Assembly: GCF_006384975.1 (NCBI RefSeq)
Contig: NZ_CP021645.1
Span: forward strand, 3,004,001-3,068,000
Length of the DNA stretch: 64,000 bases
Origin: Pseudomonas oryzihabitans
GTDB lineage: Bacteria; Pseudomonadota; Gammaproteobacteria; Pseudomonadales; Pseudomonadaceae
Direction of reading: 5' to 3'
Made by a program: the position numbers and the translations under genes. The notes under the pieces were generated by a model. That model did no database searches and had not been told where the DNA came from. It saw nothing but the letters and a program-made list of their open reading frames with translations. The first letter of the stretch is position 1. Every line of letters begins with the position of its first letter. Positions 1-10,464 of the stretch are shown in pieces.

Positions 1-1497
1 GACCTCGCCGCCGCCAGCACCAGCGACCAGGCCAAACTCCTGCAGGACTGGGCCGCCGCCCCCGAGCCTGCGCAACTGCCGGTGCTCCAAGCCCTGCAAG
101 ACGGCCGCTTCTACGTCGACGACGCCAAGCGGCCCTTCTACAAGACCGGCGACAGCTATACCGCCGCCGAGGGCGAAGCCACCGCCCCCACCGGCACGCC
201 CAAGCCGGTGCGCCTGAACAATCGCCTGCGCATCCTCATCGGCGCCGCCCAGGCCAGCGGTCAGCTGCTGTCCAGCGACGCCACCCAGCGCCTGGCCGCC
301 GCCCAGGCCCTGCGCCAGGAGGCCAAGCCCGAACAGCGCCCCTTCCTGGAGAAGCGCCTGCACGCCGAGGCCGATCAGCAGGTGAAAAATGCCCTGGCCG
401 CCGCCCTGGCCAACCTGCAGCTGAGCGATCCCGATCCCGCCGTACGCCTGGCCGCGGTGCGGCTGCTCGGCGAGTCCGGCGAACCCCAAGCCAAGCCCCG
501 CCTGCAGGCCCTGCTCGACCCCGCCGTGGAAGCCAACGAAGACGTCCGCAAGGCCGCCGCCACCGGCCTTGCCCAGGTGGAGCGCAAGCTGCTGCTGGGC
601 GATCTGCTCGGCCAGGCCTTCACCGGCCTGTCGCTGGGCTCCATCCTGCTGCTGGCCGCCCTGGGCCTGGCCATCACCTACGGCCTGCTCGGCGTCATCA
701 ACATGGCCCACGGCGAGATGCTGATGCTCGGTGCCTACGCCACCTATGTGGTGCAGTTGACCCTGCAACGCCTGGCCCCCGAATGGCTGGCCTGGTATCC
801 GCTGCTGGCGCTGCCGGTGGCCTTCGCCGTCACCGCCGCCATCGGCATGGCCCTGGAACGCACCGTGATCCGCCATCTCTATGGCCGGCCGCTGGAAACC
901 CTGCTGGCGACCTGGGGCATCAGCCTGATGCTGATCCAGGCGGTACGGGTGGTGTTTGGCGCCCAGAACGTGGAAGTGGCCAACCCGGCCTGGCTGTCCG
1001 GCGGTATCCAGGTGCTGCCCAACCTGCTGCTGCCGTGGAACCGGGTGATCATCCTCGGCTTCGTGGTCTTCGTGCTGATCCTCACCTGGACCCTGCTGAA
1101 CAAGACCCGCCTGGGCCTCAACGTGCGCGCCGTGACCCAGAATCGCAACATGGCCGCCTGCTGCGGGGTGCCCACCGGACGCATCGACATGCTCGCCTTC
1201 GGCCTCGGTTCCGGCATCGCCGGCCTCGGCGGCGTGGCCCTGTCGCAGATCGGCAACGTCGGCCCCGACCTCGGCCAGAGCTACATCATCGACTCCTTCC
1301 TGGTGGTGGTGCTGGGCGGCGTCGGCCAGTTGGCCGGCAGCGTGCTGGCCGCCTTCGGCCTGGGCATCCTCAACAAGGTCCTCGAGCCGCAGATCGGCGC
1401 CGTGCTGGGCAAGATCCTCATCCTCGGCCTGATCATCCTGTTCATCCAGAAACGGCCCCAGGGCCTGTTCGCCCTCAAGGGGAGGGTCATCGATTGA
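1..1497 (+). CDS. urtB: Urea ABC transporter permease UrtB (5' end outside window)
   Basis: Inner-membrane permease of the high-affinity urea importer (LivH-like family), working with UrtC, the ATPases UrtD and UrtE and the binding protein UrtA. The frame is open from base 1, so the gene starts upstream; the GTG at 82 is internal. About 498 residues are present. The first ~190 are soluble and HEAT-like, with repeated Asp-Pro-Ala-Val-Arg-Leu-Ala-type segments (bases ~420-590), as is usual for bacterial UrtB. From about base 600 hydrophobic helices begin, including GLLGVINMAHGEMLMLGAY, typical of branched-chain amino acid/urea permeases. The stop TGA at 1495-1497 overlaps the next start. Confidence 0.95.
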   Translation, partial: DLAAASTSDQAKLLQDWAAAPEPAQLPVLQALQDGRFYVDDAKRPFYKTGDSYTAAEGEATAPTGTPKPVRLNNRLRILIGAAQASGQLLSSDATQRLAAAQALRQEAKPEQRPFLEKRLHAEADQQVKNALAAALANLQLSDPDPAVRLAAVRLLGESGEPQAKPRLQALLDPAVEANEDVRKAAATGLAQVERKLLLGDLLGQAFTGLSLGSILLLAALGLAITYGLLGVINMAHGEMLMLGAYATYVVQLTLQRLAPEWLAWYPLLALPVAFAVTAAIGMALERTVIRHLYGRPLETLLATWGISLMLIQAVRVVFGAQNVEVANPAWLSGGIQVLPNLLLPWNRVIILGFVVFVLILTWTLLNKTRLGLNVRAVTQNRNMAACCGVPTGRIDMLAFGLGSGIAGLGGVALSQIGNVGPDLGQSYIIDSFLVVVLGGVGQLAGSVLAAFGLGILNKVLEPQIGAVLGKILILGLIILFIQKRPQGLFALKGRVID

Positions 1498-2573
1498 ACC
1501 AGCCACTCGCCCTCACCGCCGTGCAGAAGGTCGGCCCGCGCCTGAGCCTGGCCGTCCTCGGCCTGGTCCTCACCGGGCTGATCGCCCTGCCGCTGCTGTC
1601 CCTGCTGCCGGCCGACAACCCCTTCCAGGTCTCGGCCTACACCCTCACCCTGGCGGGCAAGATCCTCTGCTACGCCATCGTCGCCCTGGCCCTCGACCTG
1701 GTCTGGGGCTACGCCGGCATGCTCTCCCTGGGCCATGCCCTGTTCTTCGCCCTGGGCGGCTACGCCATGGGCATGTACCTGATGCGCCAGGCTGCCGGCG
1801 ATGGTCTGCCGCCCTTCATGAGCTTCCTCTCCTGGACCAGTTACCCCTGGTTCTGGGCCGGCACCGACCACTTCCTCTGGGCCCTATGCCTGGCGGTATT
1901 GGCGCCCGGCCTGCTGGCCCTGGTGTTCGGCTTCTTCGCCTTCCGCTCGAAGATCAAGGGCGTCTACTTCTCGATCATGACCCAGGCCCTGACCTACGCC
2001 GGCATGCTGCTGTTCTTCCGCAACGAGACCGGTTTCGGCGGCAACAACGGCTTCACCGGCTTCACCACCCTGCTGGGCTTTCCGGTGGCGGCCCAGGGCA
2101 CCCGCGCGGTGCTCTTCCTGCTCACCGTGGCGCTGCTGGTGGCCAGCCTCTGGCTGGGTTGGCGGCTGGCGCAGAGCAAGTTCGGCCGCATCCTCACGGC
2201 GATCCGCGACGCCGAGAACCGGGTGACCTTCTGCGGCTACGATCCGCGCGGCTTCAAGCTGTTCGTCTGGGTGCTCTCGGCGGTGCTCTGCGGCCTGGCC
2301 GGCGCCCTCTACGTGCCCCAGGTGGGCATCATCAATCCCAGCGAGATGGCCCCGACCAACTCCATCGAGGCGGCCATCTGGGTCGCCCTCGGCGGCCGCG
2401 GCAGCCTGATCGGCCCGGTGCTCGGCGCCGGTATCGTCAACGGCGCCAAGAGCTGGTTCACCGTGGCCTTCCCCGAGTACTGGCTGTTCTTCCTCGGCGC
2501 CCTGTTCATCGTCGTCACCCTCTACCTGCCACGCGGCGTGATCGGCCTCATCAACAAGGAGCGCGACGCATGA
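1494..2573 (+). CDS. urtC: Urea ABC transporter permease UrtC
   Basis: Second inner-membrane permease subunit (LivM-like) of the urea importer, 359 residues. The frame is open far upstream, but the chosen start is the TTG at 1494, which overlaps the urtB stop (TTGA). It is preceded by GGAGGG at 1481-1486 at good spacing, implying translational coupling. Several hydrophobic helices are visible, with the conserved segment LDLVWGYAGMLSLGHALFF near residue 70 and LCGLAGALYVPQVG near residue 265. It ends in the ATG-overlap with urtD. A rare TTG start tied to a stop codon is the only unusual point. Confidence 0.95.
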   Translation: MNQPLALTAVQKVGPRLSLAVLGLVLTGLIALPLLSLLPADNPFQVSAYTLTLAGKILCYAIVALALDLVWGYAGMLSLGHALFFALGGYAMGMYLMRQAAGDGLPPFMSFLSWTSYPWFWAGTDHFLWALCLAVLAPGLLALVFGFFAFRSKIKGVYFSIMTQALTYAGMLLFFRNETGFGGNNGFTGFTTLLGFPVAAQGTRAVLFLLTVALLVASLWLGWRLAQSKFGRILTAIRDAENRVTFCGYDPRGFKLFVWVLSAVLCGLAGALYVPQVGIINPSEMAPTNSIEAAIWVALGGRGSLIGPVLGAGIVNGAKSWFTVAFPEYWLFFLGALFIVVTLYLPRGVIGLINKERDA

Positions 2574-3415
2574 AAGCCGCCCCCGTTCCCCCGCTGGCCG
2601 CCGAGGTGCTCGATCCCGGCGTCGGTGGCGAAGCCAGTGGCCTCGGCCATCGCGCCGGCAAGGGCCTGGATACCCGCCACGGCACCATCCTCAGCCTGGA
2701 AGGCATCGAGGTCAGCTTCGACGGCTTCAAGGCCCTGCGCGACCTCAATCTCTACATCGGCGTCGGCGAACTGCGCTGCATCATCGGCCCCAATGGCGCC
2801 GGCAAGACGACGATGATGGACGTCATCACCGGCAAGACCCGTCCCGACCGCGGCAGCGCCTGGTTCGGCGAGACGCTGGATCTCACCCGCCTGCAACCGG
2901 TGCAGATCGCCCAGGCCGGCATCGGCCGCAAGTTCCAGAAACCCACGGTGTTCGAGGCCCTGAGCGTCTGGGAAAACCTGGAGCTGGCGCAGAAGACCGA
3001 CAAGTCGGTCTGGTCCAGCCTCCGCGCCCGGCTCTCCGGCATGCAGCGCGATCGCCTGGAAGAGGTGCTCACCACCATCCGCCTGCAGGAATCGCGTGGC
3101 CGCACCGCCGGCATGCTCTCCCACGGCCAGAAGCAATTCCTCGAGATCGGCATGCTGCTGGTGCAGGAGCCCCAGTTGCTGCTGCTCGACGAACCCGTGG
3201 CCGGCATGACCGACGCCGAGACCGAATTCACCGCCGAGCTGTTCAAGTCGCTGGTACCCAAGCACTCGCTCATGGTGGTGGAGCACGACATGGGCTTCGT
3301 CGGCAGCATCGCCGACCACGTCACCGTGCTGCACCAGGGCCACGTCCTGGCCGAAGGCTCGCTGGACCAGGTCCAGGCCAACGAACAGGTGATCGAGGTG
3401 TATCTAGGGCGCTAG
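2570..3415 (+). CDS. urtD: Urea ABC transporter ATP-binding protein UrtD
   Basis: One of two cytoplasmic ATPases energising urea import, 281 residues (LivG-like). Walker A is GPNGAGKTT near residue 75, the signature is LSHGQKQFLEIG, and Walker B is LLLLDEP followed by a switch His in VVEHDMGF. The ATG at 2570 overlaps the urtC stop (ATGA), so it is coupled. Residues 1-35 before the ABC core are a Pro/Ala-rich extension with no recognised domain. The next gene, urtE, is separated by 116 bases that contain a REP palindrome, unlike the tight upstream junctions. Confidence 0.95.
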   Translation: MKAAPVPPLAAEVLDPGVGGEASGLGHRAGKGLDTRHGTILSLEGIEVSFDGFKALRDLNLYIGVGELRCIIGPNGAGKTTMMDVITGKTRPDRGSAWFGETLDLTRLQPVQIAQAGIGRKFQKPTVFEALSVWENLELAQKTDKSVWSSLRARLSGMQRDRLEEVLTTIRLQESRGRTAGMLSHGQKQFLEIGMLLVQEPQLLLLDEPVAGMTDAETEFTAELFKSLVPKHSLMVVEHDMGFVGSIADHVTVLHQGHVLAEGSLDQVQANEQVIEVYLGR

Positions 3416-3437
3416 CGCCGCGCCGAATTGAACGCAT

Positions 3438-3500
3438 ATCGCGGCCATGGCGGTTCGCCGCTGCGACCGCTCCTACGTAGGAGCGGCCCATGGCCGCGAT
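3438..3500. repeat. REP palindrome inside the urt operon (copy A)
   Basis: Imperfect inverted repeat. The right arm 3477-3500 is the canonical 24-base arm beginning GTAGGAGCGGCCCATGG; the left arm 3438-3476 carries about 16 extra bases after ATCGCGGCCATGG. The arms meet with no loop at TCCTAC/GTAGGA. It lies between urtD and urtE and covers the upstream in-frame ATG at 3490, which argues that the real urtE start is further downstream. Confidence 0.9.
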
Positions 3501-3531
3501 GACCCAAACATTGCGCCCCACCGAGGCCCCC

Positions 3532-4230
3532 ATGCTCCAGGTCAACGAACTCCATCAATACTACGGCGGTAGCCACATCCTGCGCGGCCTGTCCTTCGAG
3601 GCCCCCATCGGCGAAGTCACCAGCCTGCTCGGCCGCAACGGCGTCGGCAAGACCACCCTGCTGCGCTGCCTCATGGGCCTGATCCCGGCCAAGCGCGGCA
3701 GCGTCACCTGGGACGGCCAAGACATCACCAGCCGCAAGCCGCACCAGCGCGTGCAAGCCGGCATCGCCTATGTGCCCCAGGGCCGCGAGATCTTTCCGCG
3801 TCTCACCGTCGAGGAAAACCTGCTCATGGGCCTGGCGCGCTTTCCCGCCCGGGAAGCCCGCGAAGTGCCCGAGTTCATCTACGAACTCTTCCCAGTGCTC
3901 CAGCAGATGCGCCAGCGCCGCGGCGGCGATCTCTCCGGCGGTCAGCAACAGCAACTGGCCATCGGCCGCGCCCTGGCCACCCGCCCGCGCTTGCTGATCC
4001 TCGACGAACCCACCGAGGGCATTCAGCCCTCGGTGATCAAGGAGATCGGCACCGTCATCGCCCATCTGGCCAAACGGGGCGACATGGCCATCCTGCTGGT
4101 GGAACAGTTCTACGACTTCGCCAGCGAACTGGCCGACAACTACCTGGTGATGTCCCGCGGCGAGATCGTCCAGCGCGGCCGGGGCGTCGACATGGAGGCG
4201 GAAGGAGTACGCGGGCTGGTAGCCATTTGA
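3532..4230 (+). CDS. urtE: Urea ABC transporter ATP-binding protein UrtE
   Basis: Second ATPase of the urea importer (LivF-like), 232 residues. Walker A is GRNGVGKTT, the signature LSGGQQQQLAIGRAL, and Walker B LLILDEPTEG. I chose the ATG at 3532, giving MLQVNELHQYYGG, the usual UrtE beginning. The in-frame ATGs at 3490 and 3499 lie in or at the edge of a REP palindrome and would encode a repeat-derived leader. In related genomes the urt genes lie near urease genes, which are not in this window. Expression relative to urtD may be affected by the intervening hairpin. Confidence 0.93.
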   Translation: MLQVNELHQYYGGSHILRGLSFEAPIGEVTSLLGRNGVGKTTLLRCLMGLIPAKRGSVTWDGQDITSRKPHQRVQAGIAYVPQGREIFPRLTVEENLLMGLARFPAREAREVPEFIYELFPVLQQMRQRRGGDLSGGQQQQLAIGRALATRPRLLILDEPTEGIQPSVIKEIGTVIAHLAKRGDMAILLVEQFYDFASELADNYLVMSRGEIVQRGRGVDMEAEGVRGLVAI

Positions 4231-4370
4231 GTCGAGGGCCGGGGCGATAATCGAACGCTTCCGGGTCCGCTTGGCGCGGGCCGATTGACGGAATTAACCA
4301 GCTGGTACATTTTTCTCTGCAACGCCGGGCGGTGCCTGCCCGGCAGAACAACAACAGAGAGAAAGTCACC

Positions 4371-4814
4371 ATGCCCTCCCGTCGTATCCTGGTGCTCAAT
4401 GGCCCCAACCTCAACCTGCTCGGCACCCGCGAACCCGCCACCTACGGCCACGAGACCCTGGCCGACGTCGCCCGCCTGTGCGAGCAGACCGCCCGCGAAG
4501 AGGGTTACGAGGTCGACTTCCGCCAGACCAACCACGAAGGCGAATTGCTCGACTGGATCCACCAGGCGCGCGGCGCCTACGCCGGGGTGGTGATCAACCC
4601 CGCCGCCTGGACCCACACCTCGGTGGCCCTGCGCGACGCCCTGGTGGCCAGCGAACTGCCGGTCTACGAGGTGCACCTGTCCAACGTGCATCGCCGCGAA
4701 GCCTTCCGGCATCATTCCTATGTCTCGGGCATCGCCGTCGGCGTCATCTGCGGCCTTGGCAGCCAGGGCTATCGCGCCGCCATCGCCGCGCTCATCGCAC
4801 ACCAGGGGAATTGA
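4371..4814 (+). CDS. aroQ: Type II 3-dehydroquinate dehydratase
   Basis: Converts 3-dehydroquinate to 3-dehydroshikimate, in the shikimate pathway or in quinate catabolism. The protein has 147 residues, the normal type II length. The N-terminal [13 protein letters not shown] and the downstream Tyr-Gly-His form the flexible active-site loop; [11 protein letters not shown] and [11 protein letters not shown] are the other substrate-binding segments. The ATG at 4371 follows a purine-rich AGAGAGAAAG; an upstream GTG at 4332 is in frame but lies in apparent leader. The gene for a quinate/shikimate dehydrogenase follows after 4 bases, so the two are probably co-transcribed for quinate use. Confidence 0.94.
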   Translation: MPSRRILVLNGPNLNLLGTREPATYGHETLADVARLCEQTAREEGYEVDFRQTNHEGELLDWIHQARGAYAGVVINPAAWTHTSVALRDALVASELPVYEVHLSNVHRREAFRHHSYVSGIAVGVICGLGSQGYRAAIAALIAHQGN

Positions 4815-4818
4815 GTCC

Positions 4819-5673
4819 ATGACCGCACCCAAATCCGTCCTCGCCGGCCTGATCGGCGCCGGCATCCAGGCCTCGCTGACACCCGCCATGCACGAGCGCG
4901 AAGGCGACGCCCAGGGCCTGAGATACCTCTACCGCCTGATCGACCTGGACGCTCTCGGCCTCAAGGCCGACGCCCTGCCCGAGCTGCTGCAGGCCGCCCA
5001 GCGCACCGGTTTCACCGGACTCAACATCACCTTTCCCTGCAAGCAGTCGATCATCCCGCTGCTCGACGACCTCTCCCCCGAGGCGCGCGGCATCGGCGCG
5101 GTGAACACCGTGGTGTTGGCCGACGGCCGCGCCATAGGCCACAACACTGACTGCCTGGGCTTCGCCGAAGGCTTCCGCCGCGGCCTGCCGGACGTGGCCA
5201 AGCGCCTGGTGGTCCAGCTGGGCGCCGGCGGCGCCGGTAGCGCCGTGGCCCATGCCCTGCTCGCCGAGGGCGTCGACCAGCTGTTCATCTTCGACGTCGA
5301 GGCCGAGCGTGCCCAGATCCTGGTGGACAACCTGACCCGCCACTTCGGCCCCGGCCGCGCCGCGGTCGGCACCGACCGGGCCGCGGCAGTCGCCGCCGCC
5401 GACGGCCTGGTCAACACCTCGCCAGTGGGCATGGCCAAGCTGCCCGGTCTGCCGCTGCCGGCCGAGCTGCTGCACCCCGGCCTGTGGGTCGCCGAGATCA
5501 TCTACTTCCCGCTGGAAACCGAACTGCTGCGCCACGCCCGCGCCCTCGGCTGCCGCACCCTGGACGGCGGCACCATGGCCGTCTTCCAGGCGGTCAAGGC
5601 CTTCGAACTCTTCAGCGGCCGCACCGCCAACGCCGACCGGATGCAGGCCCACTTCGCCGAATTGCGCGGGTAG
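4819..5673 (+). CDS. Quinate/shikimate dehydrogenase, RifI-like class
   Basis: Shikimate dehydrogenase superfamily, 284 residues. The substrate-binding N-terminus reads SLTPAMHEREG, where biosynthetic AroE has an SRSP-type motif; the S-x-TP-x-MHE-x-E form is typical of quinate/shikimate dehydrogenases such as those of Corynebacterium. The catalytic Lys lies in NITFPCKQ. The dinucleotide loop GAGGAGSA is followed by LFIFDVEAERA: an acidic Asp at the end of the second strand favours NAD, where NADP enzymes carry Asn-Arg-Thr. It follows aroQ by 4 bases. Role in quinate catabolism is inferred; a second biosynthetic aroE should exist elsewhere. Confidence 0.85.
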   Translation: MTAPKSVLAGLIGAGIQASLTPAMHEREGDAQGLRYLYRLIDLDALGLKADALPELLQAAQRTGFTGLNITFPCKQSIIPLLDDLSPEARGIGAVNTVVLADGRAIGHNTDCLGFAEGFRRGLPDVAKRLVVQLGAGGAGSAVAHALLAEGVDQLFIFDVEAERAQILVDNLTRHFGPGRAAVGTDRAAAVAAADGLVNTSPVGMAKLPGLPLPAELLHPGLWVAEIIYFPLETELLRHARALGCRTLDGGTMAVFQAVKAFELFSGRTANADRMQAHFAELRG

Positions 5674-5681
5674 CGCGGTTG

Positions 5682-5746
5682 ATCGCGGCCATGGGCCGCT
5701 CCTACAGGCTCCGATATGCCCCGTAGGAGCGGCCCATGGCCGCGAT
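5682..5746. repeat. REP palindrome, left flank of the RAYT (copy B)
   Basis: Perfect 24-base inverted repeat: left arm 5682-5705, right arm 5723-5746 (starting GTAGGAGCGGCCCATGG), 17-base loop. It begins 8 bases after the quinate dehydrogenase stop and ends 17 bases before the RAYT stop, between convergent genes. The same arm recurs at copies A, C, D and E. Confidence 0.95.
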
Positions 5747-5763
5747 AATTTCCGCGCAACCAT

Positions 5764-6219
5764 CTACAGCCACACCGCATCCCAAAACGAATAATCACCC
5801 GCCCGCTTCACCAGCCCCGCCCGCACCGGATTGGCGACGATGTAGCGGGCCACCGCCTGCACATCCTCTTCGGCTCGTAGCGCATGGTCATGATAGGCCG
5901 GCGCCCACACAGCCCCTTTGGTATTGCGGATCGCATTGACCCGACGCGCGCTTGCCGACTTCAGGCGCAGGACCAACTCTTCCAGGCTGAAACACTCACC
6001 CAGCGAAACCAGCCAGTGAACGTGATCCGGCATCAACACCCAGGCAAGCAGCCTGGCGTCACCAAGCAAACGAGGGTCGTTGAAGGCACGAGCCGCCGTG
6101 CACGCCAAATGGAAATCGGCGAACAGTGCCTGACGTTCCACGGTCGTGGCGGTAAGGAGATACAGCTGGCCAGGCAGAGAAACCCGGCCCCTGCGTAGCG
6201 CCGCATGACGTGATGACAT
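5764..6219 (-). CDS. REP-associated tyrosine transposase (RAYT, TnpA_REP)
   Basis: Single-strand nuclease of the IS200/IS605 Y1 superfamily (Transposase_17), 151 residues. These proteins bind and cleave REP sequences and are thought to spread them. The HUH motif is His66-Val-His68 in MPDHVHWL; the likely nucleophile is Tyr126 in ARYIVANPVRAGLV; the C-terminus WDAVWL is characteristic. The start ATG at 6219 has AAGGA upstream. It is intact, a single copy in this window, and flanked by REP palindromes B and C. It is a domesticated chromosomal gene rather than a mobile IS: no IS ends are seen. Confidence 0.93.
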   Translation of the reverse strand: MSSRHAALRRGRVSLPGQLYLLTATTVERQALFADFHLACTAARAFNDPRLLGDARLLAWVLMPDHVHWLVSLGECFSLEELVLRLKSASARRVNAIRNTKGAVWAPAYHDHALRAEEDVQAVARYIVANPVRAGLVKRAGDYSFWDAVWL

Positions 6220-6254
6220 CGCTCGTCCTTGAGTGATGAAGACAATTAAGAGCT

Positions 6255-6318
6255 ATCGCGGCCATGGGCCGCTCCTACAGTAATGCTTGAGACTGTAGGA
6301 GCGGCCCATGGCCGCGAT
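6255..6318. repeat. REP palindrome, right flank of the RAYT (copy C)
   Basis: Perfect inverted repeat with 26-base arms, 6255-6280 and 6293-6318, and a 12-base loop. It lies 35 bases upstream of the RAYT start and 9 bases beyond the ygiQ stop, so it could also act as an mRNA 3' hairpin for ygiQ or sit in the RAYT promoter region. Confidence 0.95.
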
Positions 6319-6327
6319 CAAAAGATC

Positions 6328-8595
<2,268 letters not shown>

Positions 8596-8707
8596 GGCAG
8601 CTTCCGGGAAAGGGGTATTTTGGAGGGCGCGCAGAATAGCACAAAAAATGACCAATTCAGCCCCCGGACATCGATTGCCTTTGGCTATCGGCGGTGGCTC
8701 TGGCCCG

Positions 8708-8803
8708 CCCTCACCCCAACCCTCTCCCAGGGGGAGAGGAGGCAAAAGCACCCCGCGTACCTGCTCTTCCCCCTCTCCCTCAGGGAGAGGGCCGGGGTGA
8801 GGG
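8708..8803. repeat. Palindromic intergenic repeat of the CCCTCACCCC class
   Basis: Inverted repeat with arms 8708-8728 (CCCTCACCCCAACCCTCTCC...) and 8783-8803 (GGGAGAGGGCCGGGGTGAGG...), plus an inner pair CTCTCCC/GGGAGAG. It lies in the ~290-base divergent region between ygiQ and aroP. Such elements are widespread in gammaproteobacterial genomes. Its sequence differs entirely from the REP family around the RAYT. Confidence 0.85.
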
Positions 8804-8884
8804 AAAGCCCACGCCGCGGCCTGACTCGACAGGAGTGCTACCATAGCCCCCCGCTCCCTCCCCACCACCGAGACACCCCCGTCC

Positions 8885-10261
8885 ATGTCCCAGCCCCAAC
8901 CCGCCGCCGGCCAGTTGCAGCGCGGCCTGAAGAATCGTCACATCCAGTTGATCGCCCTCGGCGGGGCCATCGGCACCGGTCTGTTCCTCGGCTCGGCCGG
9001 GGTGCTCAAGTCGGCCGGCCCGGCGATGATCCTTGGCTACGCCATCGCCGGCTTCATCGCCTTCCTGATCATGCGCCAGCTCGGCGAGATGATCGTCGAG
9101 GAGCCGGTGGCCGGTTCCTTCAGTCACTTCGCCAGTCGCTACTGGGGGCGCTTCCCGGGCTTTCTCTCCGGCTGGAACTACTGGGTGCTCTATGTACTGG
9201 TGGGCATGTCGGAACTCACCGCGGTGGGCAAGTACGTGCAGTACTGGTGGCCCGAAGTACCGACCTGGGCCAGCGCCCTGGTGTTCTTCGTACTGGTCAA
9301 CGCCATCAACCTGTTCAACGTGAAGGCCTTCGGCGAGACCGAATTCTGGTTCGCCCTGATCAAGGTGGTGGCCATCCTCGGCATGATGGCCTTCGGCCTC
9401 TGGCTGCTGATCAGCGGCGCCGGTGGCCCCGAGGCCTCAGTGAGCAACCTCTGGAGCCATGGCGGCTTCCTGCCCAACGGCTGGAGCGGCCTGTTCGCCG
9501 TGCTGGCGATCATCATGTTCTCCTTTGGCGGGCTGGAGCTGGTGGGCATCACCGCCGCCGAAGCCGACCAGCCGCGCACCGTCATCCCCAAGGCCATCAA
9601 CCAGGTGGTCTGGCGCATCCTGATCTTCTATGTCGGCGCCCTGACCATCCTGCTCTCGCTGCACCCCTGGGACGAACTGGTGCGCAGCATCGGCGCCGGC
9701 GGTGACGACTACGCCGGCAGTCCCTTCGTGCAGACCTTCGCCCTGCTCGGTAGCGACACCGCCGCCAACCTGCTCAACTTCGTGGTCCTGACCGCGGCGC
9801 TGTCGGTCTACAACAGCGGCGTCTACTGCACCAGCCGCATGCTCTACGGCCTGGCCGAGCAGGGCGACGCCCCGCGCGCCCTGCTGCGCACGAACCGCAG
9901 CGGGGTGCCGCTGCTGGGTATCGCCGTGTCCTCGGCTGTGACCCTGCTCTGCGTGCTGGTCAACTACCTGCTGCCGCAGAATGCGCTGGAGCTGTTGATG
10001 TCGCTGGTGGTGGCCTCGCTGGTGATCGCCTGGGCGCTGATCAGCCTGACCCACCTGAAATTCCGCGCCGCCCAACGCCAGGCCGGCCGGACCTCGCACT
10101 TCCCGGCGTTCTGGTCGCCCTTCGCCAACTGGCTGTGCCTGGCCTTCGTCGGCATGATCCTGGTGCTGATGCTGCGCATCCCCGGCATCGCCGTGTCGGT
10201 CTATGCCATCCCGGTGTGGCTGGCCTTCCTGTTCCTCTGCTTCAAGCTGCGCCGAGGCTGA
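8885..10261 (+). CDS. aroP: Aromatic amino acid permease, AroP type
   Basis: Inner-membrane amino acid/proton symporter of the APC superfamily, 458 residues with about 12 hydrophobic helices. The N-terminal [19 protein letters not shown] and [17 protein letters not shown] are nearly those of E. coli AroP, and [15 protein letters not shown] is also shared. Likely substrates are Phe, Tyr and Trp. The start ATG at 8885 follows the palindromic repeat region. Convergent with the glucosyltransferase gene across a REP cluster. Related PheP or proline-specific permeases are the main alternatives, but the similarity favours AroP. Confidence 0.9.
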   Translation: MSQPQPAAGQLQRGLKNRHIQLIALGGAIGTGLFLGSAGVLKSAGPAMILGYAIAGFIAFLIMRQLGEMIVEEPVAGSFSHFASRYWGRFPGFLSGWNYWVLYVLVGMSELTAVGKYVQYWWPEVPTWASALVFFVLVNAINLFNVKAFGETEFWFALIKVVAILGMMAFGLWLLISGAGGPEASVSNLWSHGGFLPNGWSGLFAVLAIIMFSFGGLELVGITAAEADQPRTVIPKAINQVVWRILIFYVGALTILLSLHPWDELVRSIGAGGDDYAGSPFVQTFALLGSDTAANLLNFVVLTAALSVYNSGVYCTSRMLYGLAEQGDAPRALLRTNRSGVPLLGIAVSSAVTLLCVLVNYLLPQNALELLMSLVVASLVIAWALISLTHLKFRAAQRQAGRTSHFPAFWSPFANWLCLAFVGMILVLMLRIPGIAVSVYAIPVWLAFLFLCFKLRRG

Positions 10262-10303
10262 TCGCACCTGGCTCTCTCGCAGGCCGATGTTGGCTTGACG
10301 CCT

Positions 10304-10407
10304 TTGATCGCGGCCCGATGCGGCCGCTCCTGTCAGGCAAACTATCGCGGCCACGGGCCGCTCCTACAAGGGTGTCTGTACCCGTAGGAGCGGCCCATGG
10401 CCGCGAT
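10304..10407. repeat. REP cluster: half element plus full palindrome (copy D)
   Basis: A decayed half REP at about 10305-10334 (ATCGCGGCCCGATGCGGCCG) precedes a near-perfect full palindrome with arms 10344-10367 and 10384-10407. It lies between the convergent aroP and glucosyltransferase genes. Confidence 0.92.
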
Positions 10408-10432
10408 AGCCCAACGGGCGTAGCCAAGCCTT

Positions 10433-10463
10433 GTTGGGCTTCGCTTCGCTCAGCCCAACCTAC
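10433..10463. repeat. Second short repeat family, GTTGGGCTTCG...CCCAACCTAC
   Basis: Short inverted repeat GTTGGGCTTCG / CAGCCCAACCTAC directly after REP copy D. The same word pair occurs twice, in opposite orientation, at 56719-56809, so this is a distinct dispersed repeat that accompanies REPs in both places. Confidence 0.8.
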
Positions 10464-10464
10464 C

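Noticed and set aside
3490..3531. Upstream ATG as the urtE start
   Set aside because: It lies in a REP palindrome; the ATG at 3532 gives the conserved N-terminus.
5764..6219. RAYT as a complete insertion sequence
   Set aside because: No IS ends, target duplication or accessory gene are seen; flanking elements are REPs, so it is a domesticated gene.
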